Assembly (NCBI GenBank): GCA_963741015.1
Contig: CAVUGP010000010.1
Span: 124,001 to 188,000, forward strand
DNA length: 64,000 nucleotides
DNA from: Brevifilum sp963741015
GTDB taxonomy: Bacteria; Chloroflexota; Anaerolineae; Anaerolineales; Anaerolineaceae
Direction: 5' to 3'
This document shows, in pieces, positions 51,008-59,654 of this stretch (positions within the stretch are counted from its first letter, which is position 1; each line of letters starts with the position of its first letter). The notes below the pieces were generated by a model. The model saw only the letters and a list, made by a program, of their open reading frames with translations, was not told the origin of the DNA and ran no database searches. A program made the position numbers and the translations under genes.

Positions 51008-52171
51008 ATGTCCAAAAAGCTTTTTGTAATTTTGTCTGTATTGGTGCTTGGCAGCATCTTGTTATCTGCCTGCGCCAACAAGACTCCCGAGCCAACCACT
51101 GCTCCCACTGAAGCTGCAGCTGAGTCCATCGTCAAGAAGGTGGCCCTCGTGACCGATGTCGGAACCATTGACGACGAGTCCTTTAACCAGGCCACCTGGC
51201 AGGGCGTTGAAACCTGGTGCACAGCGAACGGTATCGAATATACCTACTATCAGCCCACCGAGGACAGCACCGACGCCCGTGTAATCTCCATCACCCAGGC
51301 AATCACCGAAGGAGCCAACGTCATCGTCATGCCCGGCTACCTCTTCGGCACCACTCTGCTCGAGGTCATGGATGTGTATCCCGACGTATACTTCATTGCC
51401 ATCGACGTTGCCTCGGGCGACCTCACCTACGATTATGTGACCTATTATGAGCCCTCAGCGAACACCACTGCTCTCGCCTTTGCCGAGGAACAGGCTGGTT
51501 ATCTGGCCGGATATGCCGTTGTCAAAGATGGCTATACCAAACTTGGCTTCCTGGGCGGTATGGCAGTTCCCGCCGTCGTGCGCTATGGCTATGGTTTCAT
51601 TCAGGGCGCCGACGCCGCTGCTGCCGAAATGGGCGTTGACATCGAGATCAACTATACCTATGGCGGTCAGTTCTTTGGTGATGCGAACATCACCGCAAAG
51701 ATGGACGGCTGGTATTCCTCTGGGACCCAGATCGTATTCGCCGCAGGTGGTGGCATCTACACCTCGGCTATCGAAGCCGCTCTTAATTACGACGGCAAAG
51801 TCATTGGCGTTGATGTCGACCAGAACTATATCGGCGTACAAGGCGTTGAAGCCGGTACCTATGCCTATAACCCGTTCGTTACCTCCGCTATGAAGGGCCT
51901 CCAGAATGTGACCGAGACCGCTCTAACCGAACTGCAAGCAGGTAACTGGGCCACCTACGGTGGCAAATTCCTGTCGTTCTCACTTGCCGAAGGTGATTAT
52001 CTTGGCCTGCCCACTGACCCAGGTTCCTGGAACTTCAAAACATTCACCGTAGATGAATATGAAGCCGTCAAGACAGCCATCATGAATGGCACCATCACTA
52101 TCGACAACAGCTCCGATACAACCGTTTTGCCCGCGGTTTCCGAGTACACCACTGTAAACGTAATCGAGTAG
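51008..52171 (+). CDS. BMP family (basic membrane protein-type) nucleoside-binding lipoprotein
   Basis: A protein of 387 residues. The signal peptide (KKLFVILSVLVLGSILLS) ends at a lipobox Cys in LLSAC; a short Thr/Pro linker follows. The mature domain has VALVTDVGTIDDESFNQATWQG, typical of BmpA/PnrA proteins, YFIAIDV, and AFAEEQAGYLAGYAVVKDG, then GGMAVPAVVRYGYGFIQGAD. These bind purine nucleosides and deliver them to an ABC transporter. The matching permease and ATPase genes are on the other strand beyond the IS region (55613-59345). ATG 51008 has GGAGGAG upstream. Confidence 0.9.
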   Translation: MSKKLFVILSVLVLGSILLSACANKTPEPTTAPTEAAAESIVKKVALVTDVGTIDDESFNQATWQGVETWCTANGIEYTYYQPTEDSTDARVISITQAITEGANVIVMPGYLFGTTLLEVMDVYPDVYFIAIDVASGDLTYDYVTYYEPSANTTALAFAEEQAGYLAGYAVVKDGYTKLGFLGGMAVPAVVRYGYGFIQGADAAAAEMGVDIEINYTYGGQFFGDANITAKMDGWYSSGTQIVFAAGGGIYTSAIEAALNYDGKVIGVDVDQNYIGVQGVEAGTYAYNPFVTSAMKGLQNVTETALTELQAGNWATYGGKFLSFSLAEGDYLGLPTDPGSWNFKTFTVDEYEAVKTAIMNGTITIDNSSDTTVLPAVSEYTTVNVIE

Positions 52172-52191
52172 TTTTATCAAGAACCAAATCA

Positions 52192-52226
52192 AACATCCGG
52201 CTGTTTACCAGCCGGATGTTTTTATT
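52192..52226 (+). terminator. Intrinsic terminator after the BMP gene
   Basis: A perfect 12-bp stem (AACATCCGGCTG and its complement) with loop TTTAC is followed by TTTATTT. Confidence 0.93.
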
Positions 52227-52892
52227 TAATCTAATGTCCTACTGAAGAGGAAAAGGCTATGACTGGGAAAGCAGGAATATGCTCATCTCAAAGCCGGGCT
52301 GAATACTAAGTAGGGAAACTCTGACCTGTAAAAAACGACACTTTCTCAAGTGTCATTAATCAGGTGGCGGGGAGTAGACATCGTACTCGCCAGAGTATTC
52401 GAACCACTACTCTTCCGAGTACTCTGTGACCTCCGGGTTATGAAATACCCTTTAGGGCACGCTAGCACCCAGCACGGTGTGAGTTCCAATCTTATTTTGC
52501 GTACTCCGTAAAGCCCCCGAGCGAAGCGAGTGGGGTTGAACTTCAGGTTGCCATTTTTAGCCGAACCCGGCGATGGTAGATCCAAGAAGAGCCGGTATGA
52601 ATTGATTGAATTTCAACGTCTAAGTTAACATGGGAGAGAGTTCAATTCGATGGTTGTCTTCGCAATCACCGCTCTGCCTGTTGTTCTCGGGTTAGTATCT
52701 TCGATTGCCAACTCATTCCTCAATCTTAATAAATTTTTACGAAAGTCGATTGTTGAAGTTGTTATAAATTACTCCTTTTTATAAATAGAATGGAATGTTA
52801 TTCAAAGTAAATAATACCCTCACCTTATAGCGCTTACTTTGTAGACGCCCTGGGGCCGGAGGTCCCGCCCGGGTAAGTATATTTTTTAGTCA
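52227..52892. other. Accessory intergenic patch with a decayed gene
   Basis: No intact gene is visible in this 666-base stretch. On the minus strand, fragments such as RVFHNPEVTEYSEE and WFEYSGEYDVYSPPPD, interrupted by stops, end at about 52362 just before a perfect terminator (52330-52354), as if the end of an old gene were preserved. The right part (52600-52830) is AT-rich and without structure that I can interpret. The identity of the remnant is unknown. Confidence 0.4.
52330..52354 (-). terminator. Minus-strand intrinsic terminator
   Basis: On the minus strand GACACTT, loop GAGA, AAGTGTC is followed by GTTTTTT. It has no intact gene upstream and marks the end of a decayed one. Confidence 0.8.
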
Positions 52893-53251
52893 TTATACAG
52901 GACGGCTTGGCCGATCTTTGGCAAATTCCACCAAGTAAAGGGGCTGACCAGCGGGGTCTTTGATGCCAAAAACCTTTCCAAATGGTCTTTGATCGAGGGG
53001 AAGAAGGATCTCCACTTTTGGTAAAAGTTCCTGATAAAGCGCGTCGGCGTCTTCGACAACCCAATAGACCTCGGGTTCGCGGCTACCGCTTAATGAATTA
53101 TCGCTGCCAATGGCAAGGTGATCAGAGAATTGAATCCAGGCGGGGCTGACTTCTCAACCTTTAACCCGAGAACATTCTCATAAAATTGGCGGGCGGCTTG
53201 GATGTCGGTTACGTATTCAAGGATAAATCCAAATTTAAGTGTGTTATTCAT
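52893..53251 (-). pseudogene. VOC/glyoxalase-family gene with a frameshift
   Basis: The minus strand starts ATG 53251 with LKFGFILEYVTDIQAARQFYENVLGLKVE, a typical VOC (glyoxalase/bleomycin-resistance) opening. After about residue 38 the frame must shift by one base near 53150-53156 to continue with SPAWIQFSDHLAIGSDNSLSG, EPEVYWVVEDADALYQ and KVFGIKDPAGQPLYLVEFAK, ending at TAA 52893. The combined length of about 119 residues equals a single-domain VOC protein. It follows the AhpD-like gene by 6 bases, so the two formed an operon. Unlike the A-run cases, here a base appears to be missing. Confidence 0.72.
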
Positions 53252-53257
53252 GGTTTA

Positions 53258-53758
53258 TTAAACTCCTTGGGCTAGAGTCTGCTGCTGACCCTTGCGAACG
53301 GTAAAATGGGTGGGTTTGTAACTGCCGGGAATATCGCCGAAAGTGATGGCAAAACGATTCCAGGTATTGATGATGGTGATGCCGATCATCAATTTAACCA
53401 ATTCCTCGGGGGTAAATTGCTGGCTGGCCTGGAGATAAATTTCGTCAGATACACGCCGGTCGGCAATCAGGGTGACAGCTTCAGTCAATGCCAGGGCGGC
53501 TCTTTCACGCTCGGAATAATAAGGGGTTTCGTGCCAGACGCTCAGATTGTATAATCGCTGCTCGCTTTCGCCGCCGGTGCGGGCGTCCTTGGAATGCATG
53601 TCAATGCAATAAGGACAACCGTTAATTTGTGAAGCGCGCAATTTGATCAAATCCAACAACGCTGGTTCCAAACCGCAGTGCTGGCTGTAGTGATCCAGTT
53701 GATTAATGAACCGCATGCCTTCGGGAAGGACTTCTCCATAATCGAGTCTGTTTTCCAT
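53258..53758 (-). CDS. Carboxymuconolactone decarboxylase/AhpD-like protein
   Basis: A 166-residue protein with the CxxC-x3-H motif (NGCPYCIDMHSKDA) of alkylhydroperoxidase AhpD-type proteins near residue 48-55, and the following ERERAALALTEAVT helix. Such proteins use the Cys pair in peroxide reduction or have related functions. The length is usual for the single-domain family. It starts with ATG at 53758 behind GGGAGG and is followed after 6 bases by the broken VOC gene. Confidence 0.85.
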   Translation of the reverse strand: MENRLDYGEVLPEGMRFINQLDHYSQHCGLEPALLDLIKLRASQINGCPYCIDMHSKDARTGGESEQRLYNLSVWHETPYYSERERAALALTEAVTLIADRRVSDEIYLQASQQFTPEELVKLMIGITIINTWNRFAITFGDIPGSYKPTHFTVRKGQQQTLAQGV

Positions 53759-53978
53759 TTTTTTCCTCCCATCCTTATTTCGCTAAAAATATTTATTCCC
53801 AAAATTCCACGTTTGATTTTTTTGCCAACAATTTCACCCGCGAAGGGTGAAGTTTGTGGCTGAACTCACTTAAGTTTAGCATGATTTCCTCCATTTCACA
53901 TCATTTTTTACGATCCATTTTATAAAATCGGATGTTAGGAATGATTTTTCTCGGCCTGACTTAAATACAAATAACAGC
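53759..53978. other. Gap between the AhpD-like gene and the IS element
   Basis: An AT-rich stretch of 220 bases that should contain the promoter of the minus-strand AhpD-like gene. TTCACCC/GGGTGAA around GCGAA (near 53836-53855) forms a small hairpin. No gene is seen. Confidence 0.35.
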
Positions 53979-55402
53979 TTGGGACATAAAAGCGTGTTTT
54001 TTCAGGAAAGACTTTTTGCATAGATATCTTGATAAGGATATTTTTTTGAGAGTTTCAACACCACACTCCTTGCAATTCTGACGATCTTCCCGGCTAGAAA
54101 TATGTACTTCAAGCGGAACGTTTTGATTTGCTGCCGGTATTCCGTTCCATTTGCAAAGTCCATTTTGAACAGCAGAAAAAGATTGTAAGTCAGCATCATT
54201 AACTGAAAGATGGCTTCATTGGCCCAAAAGGATTGGAGTAGGAGATGCCTAACGGCCATATCGTATTTGGCTTCCTTGATGTAATTTTCGGCATTGCCGC
54301 GTTTTTCATAAGCAATGACCACTTTTTCTGAAGGCAATTCAGTATTGGTCACAAAATAGAAGTATTCGTAATCGCTGCCTTCCAGAAAAGATAGTTGCGA
54401 CCTGTCTTTTTCTGGTTTCAATACTCGTGAGACGACAAATCTCCTGTCTTTGTTCCATGTGTCCAGTTTCGTAACAAGCTCAGTTGTTTCCTTGCCTTCA
54501 TCACCTTTCATGAATGAAATGGTTGGTGCTGTAACTTGAGAGGCGAGCGTTGGATATTGTTTTCCTTTGATCAAATACTTGCAACCAGCAGATTCGATCG
54601 CTTCAATAATATCGTCATCAAAATATCTGCTGTCCATGCGAAACAGGATTTCTTAATCATCGGTTTTAATATGGGCAACGATTTCTTTTATCAATTCGGC
54701 TGCACCATTGGCAGTATATGTGTTGCCGCTGCGTACAAATCCAGTGATAAAAGCTTTCAATTCATCGCAGAAGGCGAACTGTATGTTGTAACAGTTGCTC
54801 CCAGGCTTTTTAGGATTGTATCCTCTGACAGCACCTTCCTGGTGGCCTTCCACGTTGACCACGCTGCTATCGATATCAATGGTAATAGATTTTAGTTTTT
54901 TCTTTCTCAATAGCTTTTTGAAGACCTTGAAGTTGATTTCTCGCAGCATGTGTGTCGTTTTGTAGCTGAAGTTTCCTAAAAATCTTGATACCGTTTCTGG
55001 TTCTTTGATCGAGATGGCAAATTCTTTGATCAATGGTTCGCTTTGCAGCAATTTCAATCGTTCCAACTTATCAATCCCTATGAAATTCCCGCACAACATG
55101 GATTTAATGTGATTCATCTTTAATCTTGTTGGTCGATGCATTCTCAAAAACCAGACCGCGATCAATCAAATCGAAAATCCCATTCTTATTGGCATGTTCG
55201 AGAAGTAAAACTAATCCGGCATTGGAAGTAAGATTTTTGGCAGAGAATTCGATTTTATTGATCACGGCAATATCCTCACGGCAGGTTTTCTTATCCTAAA
55301 AATTTTAACATGGTATCTCTACCAAAAATATCCGATTCACTTTTTTAGTGAAATCCTGCGAATACCGATATACCTAAAAACGCATCATAAGTGGGAGTAA
55401 AG
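53979..55402. mobile_element. Decayed IS1380-family insertion sequence
   Basis: The element is defined by a broken IS1380-type transposase gene. Imperfect end repeats are visible: ATAAAAGCGTGTTTTTTCAG near 53988 and the inverse-like CCTAAAAACGCATCATAAG near 55374. Exact ends and target duplication could not be fixed. It lies between the BMP lipoprotein gene and the ABC transporter genes that probably belong together. Confidence 0.6.
54002..55265 (-). pseudogene. IS1380-family transposase, frameshift plus nonsense codon
   Basis: The minus strand starts near GTG 55265 with INKIEFSAKNLTSNAGLVLLLEHANKNG. An extra A in the run at 55119-55121 shifts the frame; the correct frame continues as MNHIKSMLCGNFIGIDKLERLKLL and the DDE core ITIDIDSSVVNVEGHQEGAV. 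At 54653-54655 an in-frame TAA interrupts KTDD-stop-EILFRMDSRYFDDD, after which the same frame continues to 54002 with YEKRGNAENYIKEAKYDMAVRHLL, the IS1380/IS4-type Y-x-x-R-x-x-E-N signature. The total of about 420 residues is a normal transposase length. It cannot be functional as written. Confidence 0.85.
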
Positions 55403-55612
55403 TGATGATTTTGGCTCTAAATTCATGAATTGTTGGCTTAATACACCTGTTTTTACACTTAAAGTGGGGCCATTAACCAAATTTTTCAATTTGACTGATT
55501 TGGCGACGTGGAATCCGGGAAGTAATTATCAAATGGTGATTGAGAAATGGGCAATATAAAAATATACAAAATAAGGATGGAAATGCTAACGACACTTCCG
55601 TCCTTTATGTTC
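55403..55612. other. Gap between the IS and the ABC transporter operon
   Basis: About 210 AT-rich bases without a gene. No convincing terminator for the transporter operon is seen here; GACACTTCCGTCC near 55591 does not form a strong stem. Confidence 0.3.
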
Positions 55613-56530
55613 CTATCTTCCGCTTTTCTCGTAGGGGATGCCTTCGGCCTTAGGAGCGCGAGATTTTTTAGAGGTAAAGGCTAGGATGACCATTGAGGCG
55701 ATAAAAGGCATCATGTTATAGATCTCTTTCGGCCATCCCAGCGCGACGAGAAAGGTGGAGTCCGCTATGTTCGCCAGCGCTTTGAAGACCGCAAAGAACA
55801 TGGCGGCAAAGAATATCCTGCCCGGTTTCCACTGGCCGAATATCATGACGGCGAGCGCGAGAAAGCCCATGCCGGCTACCCCCACCTCAAAGTTCCAGGT
55901 CTGGACGGCGGGGACGATGTAAGCGAAGCCCCCGATACCGCCGAGGAAACCAGAGATGAGCACGCCTGCCCAACGCATTTTGTAAACGTTGATACCAACC
56001 GAATCTGCTGCTTGCGGGTGTTCGCCGCATGCACGCAGGCGAAGACCGAAGCGGGTTTTATACATGACGATTATTGCGATGATAAGCAGGGCGATCCCGA
56101 TAAAGAAGAATATACTGACAGTTAGGCCTCCGATATTGAATAAAAAGGGCTCGTTGTTGTAGGTGAGCTTGGCGGACTGTGTGCCGCTGTTGAACCTCCT
56201 GACGATGACCACTGCGAGGGCGGTGGCGAGAAGATTCAATGCCGTGCCGCCGATCGTCTGGTCCGCCTTAAGGTTTACGGAGGCAAAAGCCAGAAGTGAA
56301 GTATAAATGATGCCGGCCAGCCCAGCGGCCAATATCGACACGATGATGATCGTTAAGGATGGGGTTCCGGAAGGGAGAATGACAAGCACGAGGACACCGA
56401 CGAGGCCGCCAATGGTCATGGTGCCTTCAAGCGCGATATTGATCACACCACTGTGTTCCGTGAAGGCTCCACCGAGCGCGACCAGCATGAGGACAATAGA
56501 GTAGAGCAGGGTGTATTTCACAAGCAGCAT
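55613..56530 (-). CDS. Nucleoside-type ABC transporter permease (NupQ/BmpD-like)
   Basis: A 305-residue BPD_transp_2 permease with about 8-9 transmembrane helices. The segment EHSGVINIALEGTMTIGGLVGVLV is typical of permeases paired with BMP binding proteins, and RLRACGEHPQAADSVGINVYKMRW is the cytoplasmic coupling loop. It forms the membrane channel with the upstream-encoded second permease. Its ATG overlaps that gene's stop codon by one base. The binding protein is probably the lipoprotein at 51008. Confidence 0.88.
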   Translation of the reverse strand: MLLVKYTLLYSIVLMLVALGGAFTEHSGVINIALEGTMTIGGLVGVLVLVILPSGTPSLTIIIVSILAAGLAGIIYTSLLAFASVNLKADQTIGGTALNLLATALAVVIVRRFNSGTQSAKLTYNNEPFLFNIGGLTVSIFFFIGIALLIIAIIVMYKTRFGLRLRACGEHPQAADSVGINVYKMRWAGVLISGFLGGIGGFAYIVPAVQTWNFEVGVAGMGFLALAVMIFGQWKPGRIFFAAMFFAVFKALANIADSTFLVALGWPKEIYNMMPFIASMVILAFTSKKSRAPKAEGIPYEKSGR

Positions 56531-57789
56531 CAGATATCACCCCTTTCTTCCGGAGTTTCATCCTGTTCCGGGAATTCGGTTTCCGGGAGTTCCCCCTGCG
56601 GGAATGAGCTGTCATTCAGTGGTGACACTCCCCCGGTTCCAACCATTAATTCAGCGGATCGCCTTTGGGAACTGCGCTTCAAAAGCAACTGCTTGAAGAG
56701 GAGTGAGAACGCACAGAGGTAAATGATAATGCCTGAGATGATGTCCGATATCTCGGGAGGGAAATATTGGGAATTCATTAGGCTTCCGCCTGTAGTGATA
56801 TGCGATATGAATAGGGCGGAGAAGATGGTGCCTATAGGATTGGAAGAGGCCAGAAGAGCGACGGCTATACCGTTGAAGCCGATGGCCGGCAGGGCGGTGG
56901 AATCCAACGGTTTCCATTCTGCGACGCCGGAGAGGTAATAAAGCCCCGCGCCGAATCCCGCAAGCGCGCCTGCAATGACCATTGAAAGGATGATGTTCTT
57001 TTTTTCGCTGATACCAGCATACCTGGCCGCGCTCTTGTTGAAACCACACGCCTTCAGCTCATAGCCAAAAGTTGTCTTGTCAATGATGATATAGATAATT
57101 ATTGCAATAATGATCGCAAGGAATATCGCAATGGTCGTCGACTTGGTTTTAAAGAACGTTGCTAATCCCAGATTCGGAATAACGGCAGCTGGGAACAAGG
57201 ATCGGAGATCCCAGACCTTAGTCTTGGAAGAGTCATACATGACCCCTGCACCACCGCCATACATGATGGTATTTACGGCATAGAGGCCTATCCAGTTGAA
57301 CATGATAGAAGATATAACCTCATGTATGTTGAGATATGCCTTGAAAATGCCGGGAATAGCACCCCACAGAGCGCCGAAGAGTGTCGCGCCTATCAGACAG
57401 GCCCACCAGGGTAGGCGAAGGACTATGGCGCAGAAAAGTGCCCCGAAAGCCCCCAGAGTGTACTGCCCTGCTGCTCCGATATTAAAAAGGCCAGTCTTGA
57501 AGGCGAAGCCGACGGAAAGGCCGGTCAAGATAAGCGGAGCGGCGGCAGCGATCTCCTGGCCCAGGCTGATCGGCGGGAGGTAAAAACCGCCCATTATAAT
57601 TTGTTTGAATCCGTATTTCCACACATTGGAGATGATGGAACTGAAGCCTTCGCCGCCTTTGTTGAACAGACTCAGAACAACGAGGAATAAAAAGCCAAAA
57701 AGGAGACCGATTATGATAGAGATGAAGGAAGCGCCGATGGACGCCAGTCTATCTCCTGTAAACAACGGGGAGCCGTTCTTCTTTTTCAA
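56530..57789 (-). CDS. Nucleoside-type ABC transporter permease (NupP-like)
   Basis: A 419-residue BPD_transp_2 permease, longer than its partner, with about 10 helices. GLFNIGAAGQYTLGAFGALF and LKACGFNKSAARYAGISEKKNIILSMVIAGALAGFGAG are landmark regions; a hydrophilic tail rich in Pro and Glu ends the protein. It begins with TTG at 57789, overlapping the ATPase gene stop by 4-base TTGA style, with GGGAG upstream. Confidence 0.88.
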   Translation of the reverse strand: MKKKNGSPLFTGDRLASIGASFISIIIGLLFGFLFLVVLSLFNKGGEGFSSIISNVWKYGFKQIIMGGFYLPPISLGQEIAAAAPLILTGLSVGFAFKTGLFNIGAAGQYTLGAFGALFCAIVLRLPWWACLIGATLFGALWGAIPGIFKAYLNIHEVISSIMFNWIGLYAVNTIMYGGGAGVMYDSSKTKVWDLRSLFPAAVIPNLGLATFFKTKSTTIAIFLAIIIAIIIYIIIDKTTFGYELKACGFNKSAARYAGISEKKNIILSMVIAGALAGFGAGLYYLSGVAEWKPLDSTALPAIGFNGIAVALLASSNPIGTIFSALFISHITTGGSLMNSQYFPPEISDIISGIIIYLCAFSLLFKQLLLKRSSQRRSAELMVGTGGVSPLNDSSFPQGELPETEFPEQDETPEERGDI

Positions 57790-59345
57790 TTTACGTTTGC
57801 TCCCTTCTTCCCGATATCGCGTTTAGCGCCGGCCATGTAGAGACCGAGTTCATCGACGGTCGTCAAATTGGGATCAAATTCGCCTACGATCTCGCCTTCG
57901 TACATAACGAGTATGCGATCGGAGACGTTCATGACCTCGTCCAGTTCAAGAGAAACAAGCAACACGGCTTTGCCATCGTCGCGCTGGGCCACGAGCTGTT
58001 TGTGAATGTATTCGATAGCGCCCACGTCGAGACCACGGGTGGGTTGCACGGCCACCAGAAGCTCGGGGTTCTTATCTATTTCGCGGGCCACGATGGCCTT
58101 TTGCTGGTTGCCCCCAGACATCGAGCGGACAATGGTGGTACTGCCCTGGCCGGAACGCACGTCGTACTGCTCAATGAGTTTGTCCGAATATTCACGGACA
58201 GCATCGAATTTGATGAAACCATTTTTTTGGAACTCCGGTTCCCAGAATTGCTCGAGTACCATGTTCTGCTCCAGTGTGTAGTCGAGGATAAGACCGAATT
58301 TGTGCCTGTCTGCGGGTATATGGCTCATGCCGTCTATCGATCGGTCGCGTATGGAGACCTTTGATATATCCTGCCCGCAGAGGGTTATGCTCCCTTCCGA
58401 CTGCTTTTCAAGACCCGTAAGTGCATAGATGAGCTCATCCTGGCCGTTGCCTTCAATACCAGCAAGGCATACTATCTCTCTCCGGCGGACATTGAACGAG
58501 ACGTTTTTTACGGCATTGTTCTTATGAAGTCGAGAAGGTACGGTGAGATTTTCGACATTAAGGACTACCTCGCCCGGTTTCGTATCCGCCTTATCCACCA
58601 TAAAGCTTACCGAACGACCGACCATCATGGAGGAAAGCTCCTCGACCGTGGTCTCAGCAGTATTGACCGTGCCGATACACTTTCCGCGCCTGAGTACAGT
58701 TACGCGGTCGGAGACGTCCATGATTTCCTGCAGCTTGTGGGTGATGAAGAGGATGCTCTTTCCTTCGCGGGTGAAGCCGCGCATAATTTCCATGAGTTCC
58801 TCTATCTCTTGCGGCGTCAGCACCGCGGTGGGTTCATCAAAGATAAGGATCTCGTTGTCGCGGTATAGCATCTTTAATATTTCGACACGCTGCTGCATAC
58901 CGACGGAGATGTCCTCAATGAGCGCGTCCGGCTCGACATGGAGTCCGTATTTTTCGGACAGCTCAACGACCTTTTGCCGCCCCTCATTTTCCTGAAGCAT
59001 CCCGAGCTTTGCCGGTTCGACGCCGAGGATGATGTTATCCAATACCGAGAAACACTCGACCAGCATGAAATGCTGGTGCACCATGCCAATATTCAACGCG
59101 TTGGCATCTTTGGGGTTCGAGATTTTAACGACTTCGCCGTTCTTCTTGATGATCCCCTCGTCCGCCTGGTAAAGGCCGAAGAGCACACTCATCAACGTGC
59201 TTTTACCGGCGCCGTTTTCACCGAGTAAAGCGTGTATCTCTCCTTTTTTGAGTTGGAGCGTGATATTATCGTTGGCGATTACACCAGGGAATTCCTTTGT
59301 GATATTAAGCATTTCGATAATATATTCCACGTCCGCCAACCTCAT
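57786..59345 (-). CDS. Nucleoside/sugar-type ABC transporter ATP-binding protein with two ATPase domains
   Basis: A protein of 519 residues with two fused ABC domains of the RbsA/NupO type. The first has Walker A LLGENGAGKSTLM, signature ISVGMQQRVEILK and Walker B ILIFDEPTAVL. The second has a degenerate Walker A (AGIEGNGQDEL) and signature SMSGGNQQKAIVARE, as is normal for this class. It powers uptake through the two permeases encoded downstream. AAGGAG lies very close to ATG 59345; a TTG at 59339 has better spacing and could be the true start. Confidence 0.9.
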   Translation of the reverse strand: MRLADVEYIIEMLNITKEFPGVIANDNITLQLKKGEIHALLGENGAGKSTLMSVLFGLYQADEGIIKKNGEVVKISNPKDANALNIGMVHQHFMLVECFSVLDNIILGVEPAKLGMLQENEGRQKVVELSEKYGLHVEPDALIEDISVGMQQRVEILKMLYRDNEILIFDEPTAVLTPQEIEELMEIMRGFTREGKSILFITHKLQEIMDVSDRVTVLRRGKCIGTVNTAETTVEELSSMMVGRSVSFMVDKADTKPGEVVLNVENLTVPSRLHKNNAVKNVSFNVRRREIVCLAGIEGNGQDELIYALTGLEKQSEGSITLCGQDISKVSIRDRSIDGMSHIPADRHKFGLILDYTLEQNMVLEQFWEPEFQKNGFIKFDAVREYSDKLIEQYDVRSGQGSTTIVRSMSGGNQQKAIVAREIDKNPELLVAVQPTRGLDVGAIEYIHKQLVAQRDDGKAVLLVSLELDEVMNVSDRILVMYEGEIVGEFDPNLTTVDELGLYMAGAKRDIGKKGANVN

Positions 59346-59387
59346 CACTCCTTATTCGTAAATCAACGGGATACAATTTGATAAACT

Positions 59388-59416
59388 ATTATAAACGATA
59401 AGCCTGAGATTAAAAA
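59388..59416 (-). promoter_or_regulatory. Possible promoter of the ABC transporter operon
   Basis: On the minus strand TATAAT (59388-59393) is preceded by a 17-base spacer and a weak TTTTTA -35. It lies about 43 bases before the ATPase gene. Confidence 0.45.
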
Positions 59417-59654
59417 CGGATTTGATAAAAATTATGTTCAGAGCAAAGTGGTAATGTCTTAATCCGGTAGAGTAAAAATATCCTATTGGAGGTGAAAAGG
59501 ACATGCCCCCGCTGCTAACAGGCGAACCACACGAAAAGAGTGATAATACAACATTCCATTCAATTTACTTCCACCTGGGCAATGACCTGGGTGGATGTCT
59601 TTCTGGGTGAGTATAATAATCCTATATTCGTCAAAACCATGGAGTGAAGCTCAT
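59417..59654. other. Divergent gap before the NifS-SelD gene
   Basis: No gene is visible in this 238-base stretch. A CCACC/GGTGG hairpin (about 59571-59594) is followed by TGTCTTTCTGG, and GAGTATAATAATCC at 59610-59623 offers a -10 element for the plus-strand gene. The 5' end of the open frame reaches 59595, but those codons are not conserved-looking. Confidence 0.4.

Noticed and set aside
52346..52585. A minus-strand open frame of 79 codons.
   Set aside because: It has no start signal or recognisable domain and competes with a better remnant in another frame.
52834..53064. A minus-strand open frame of 76 codons.
   Set aside because: It is out of frame with the VOC protein sequence over the same bases.
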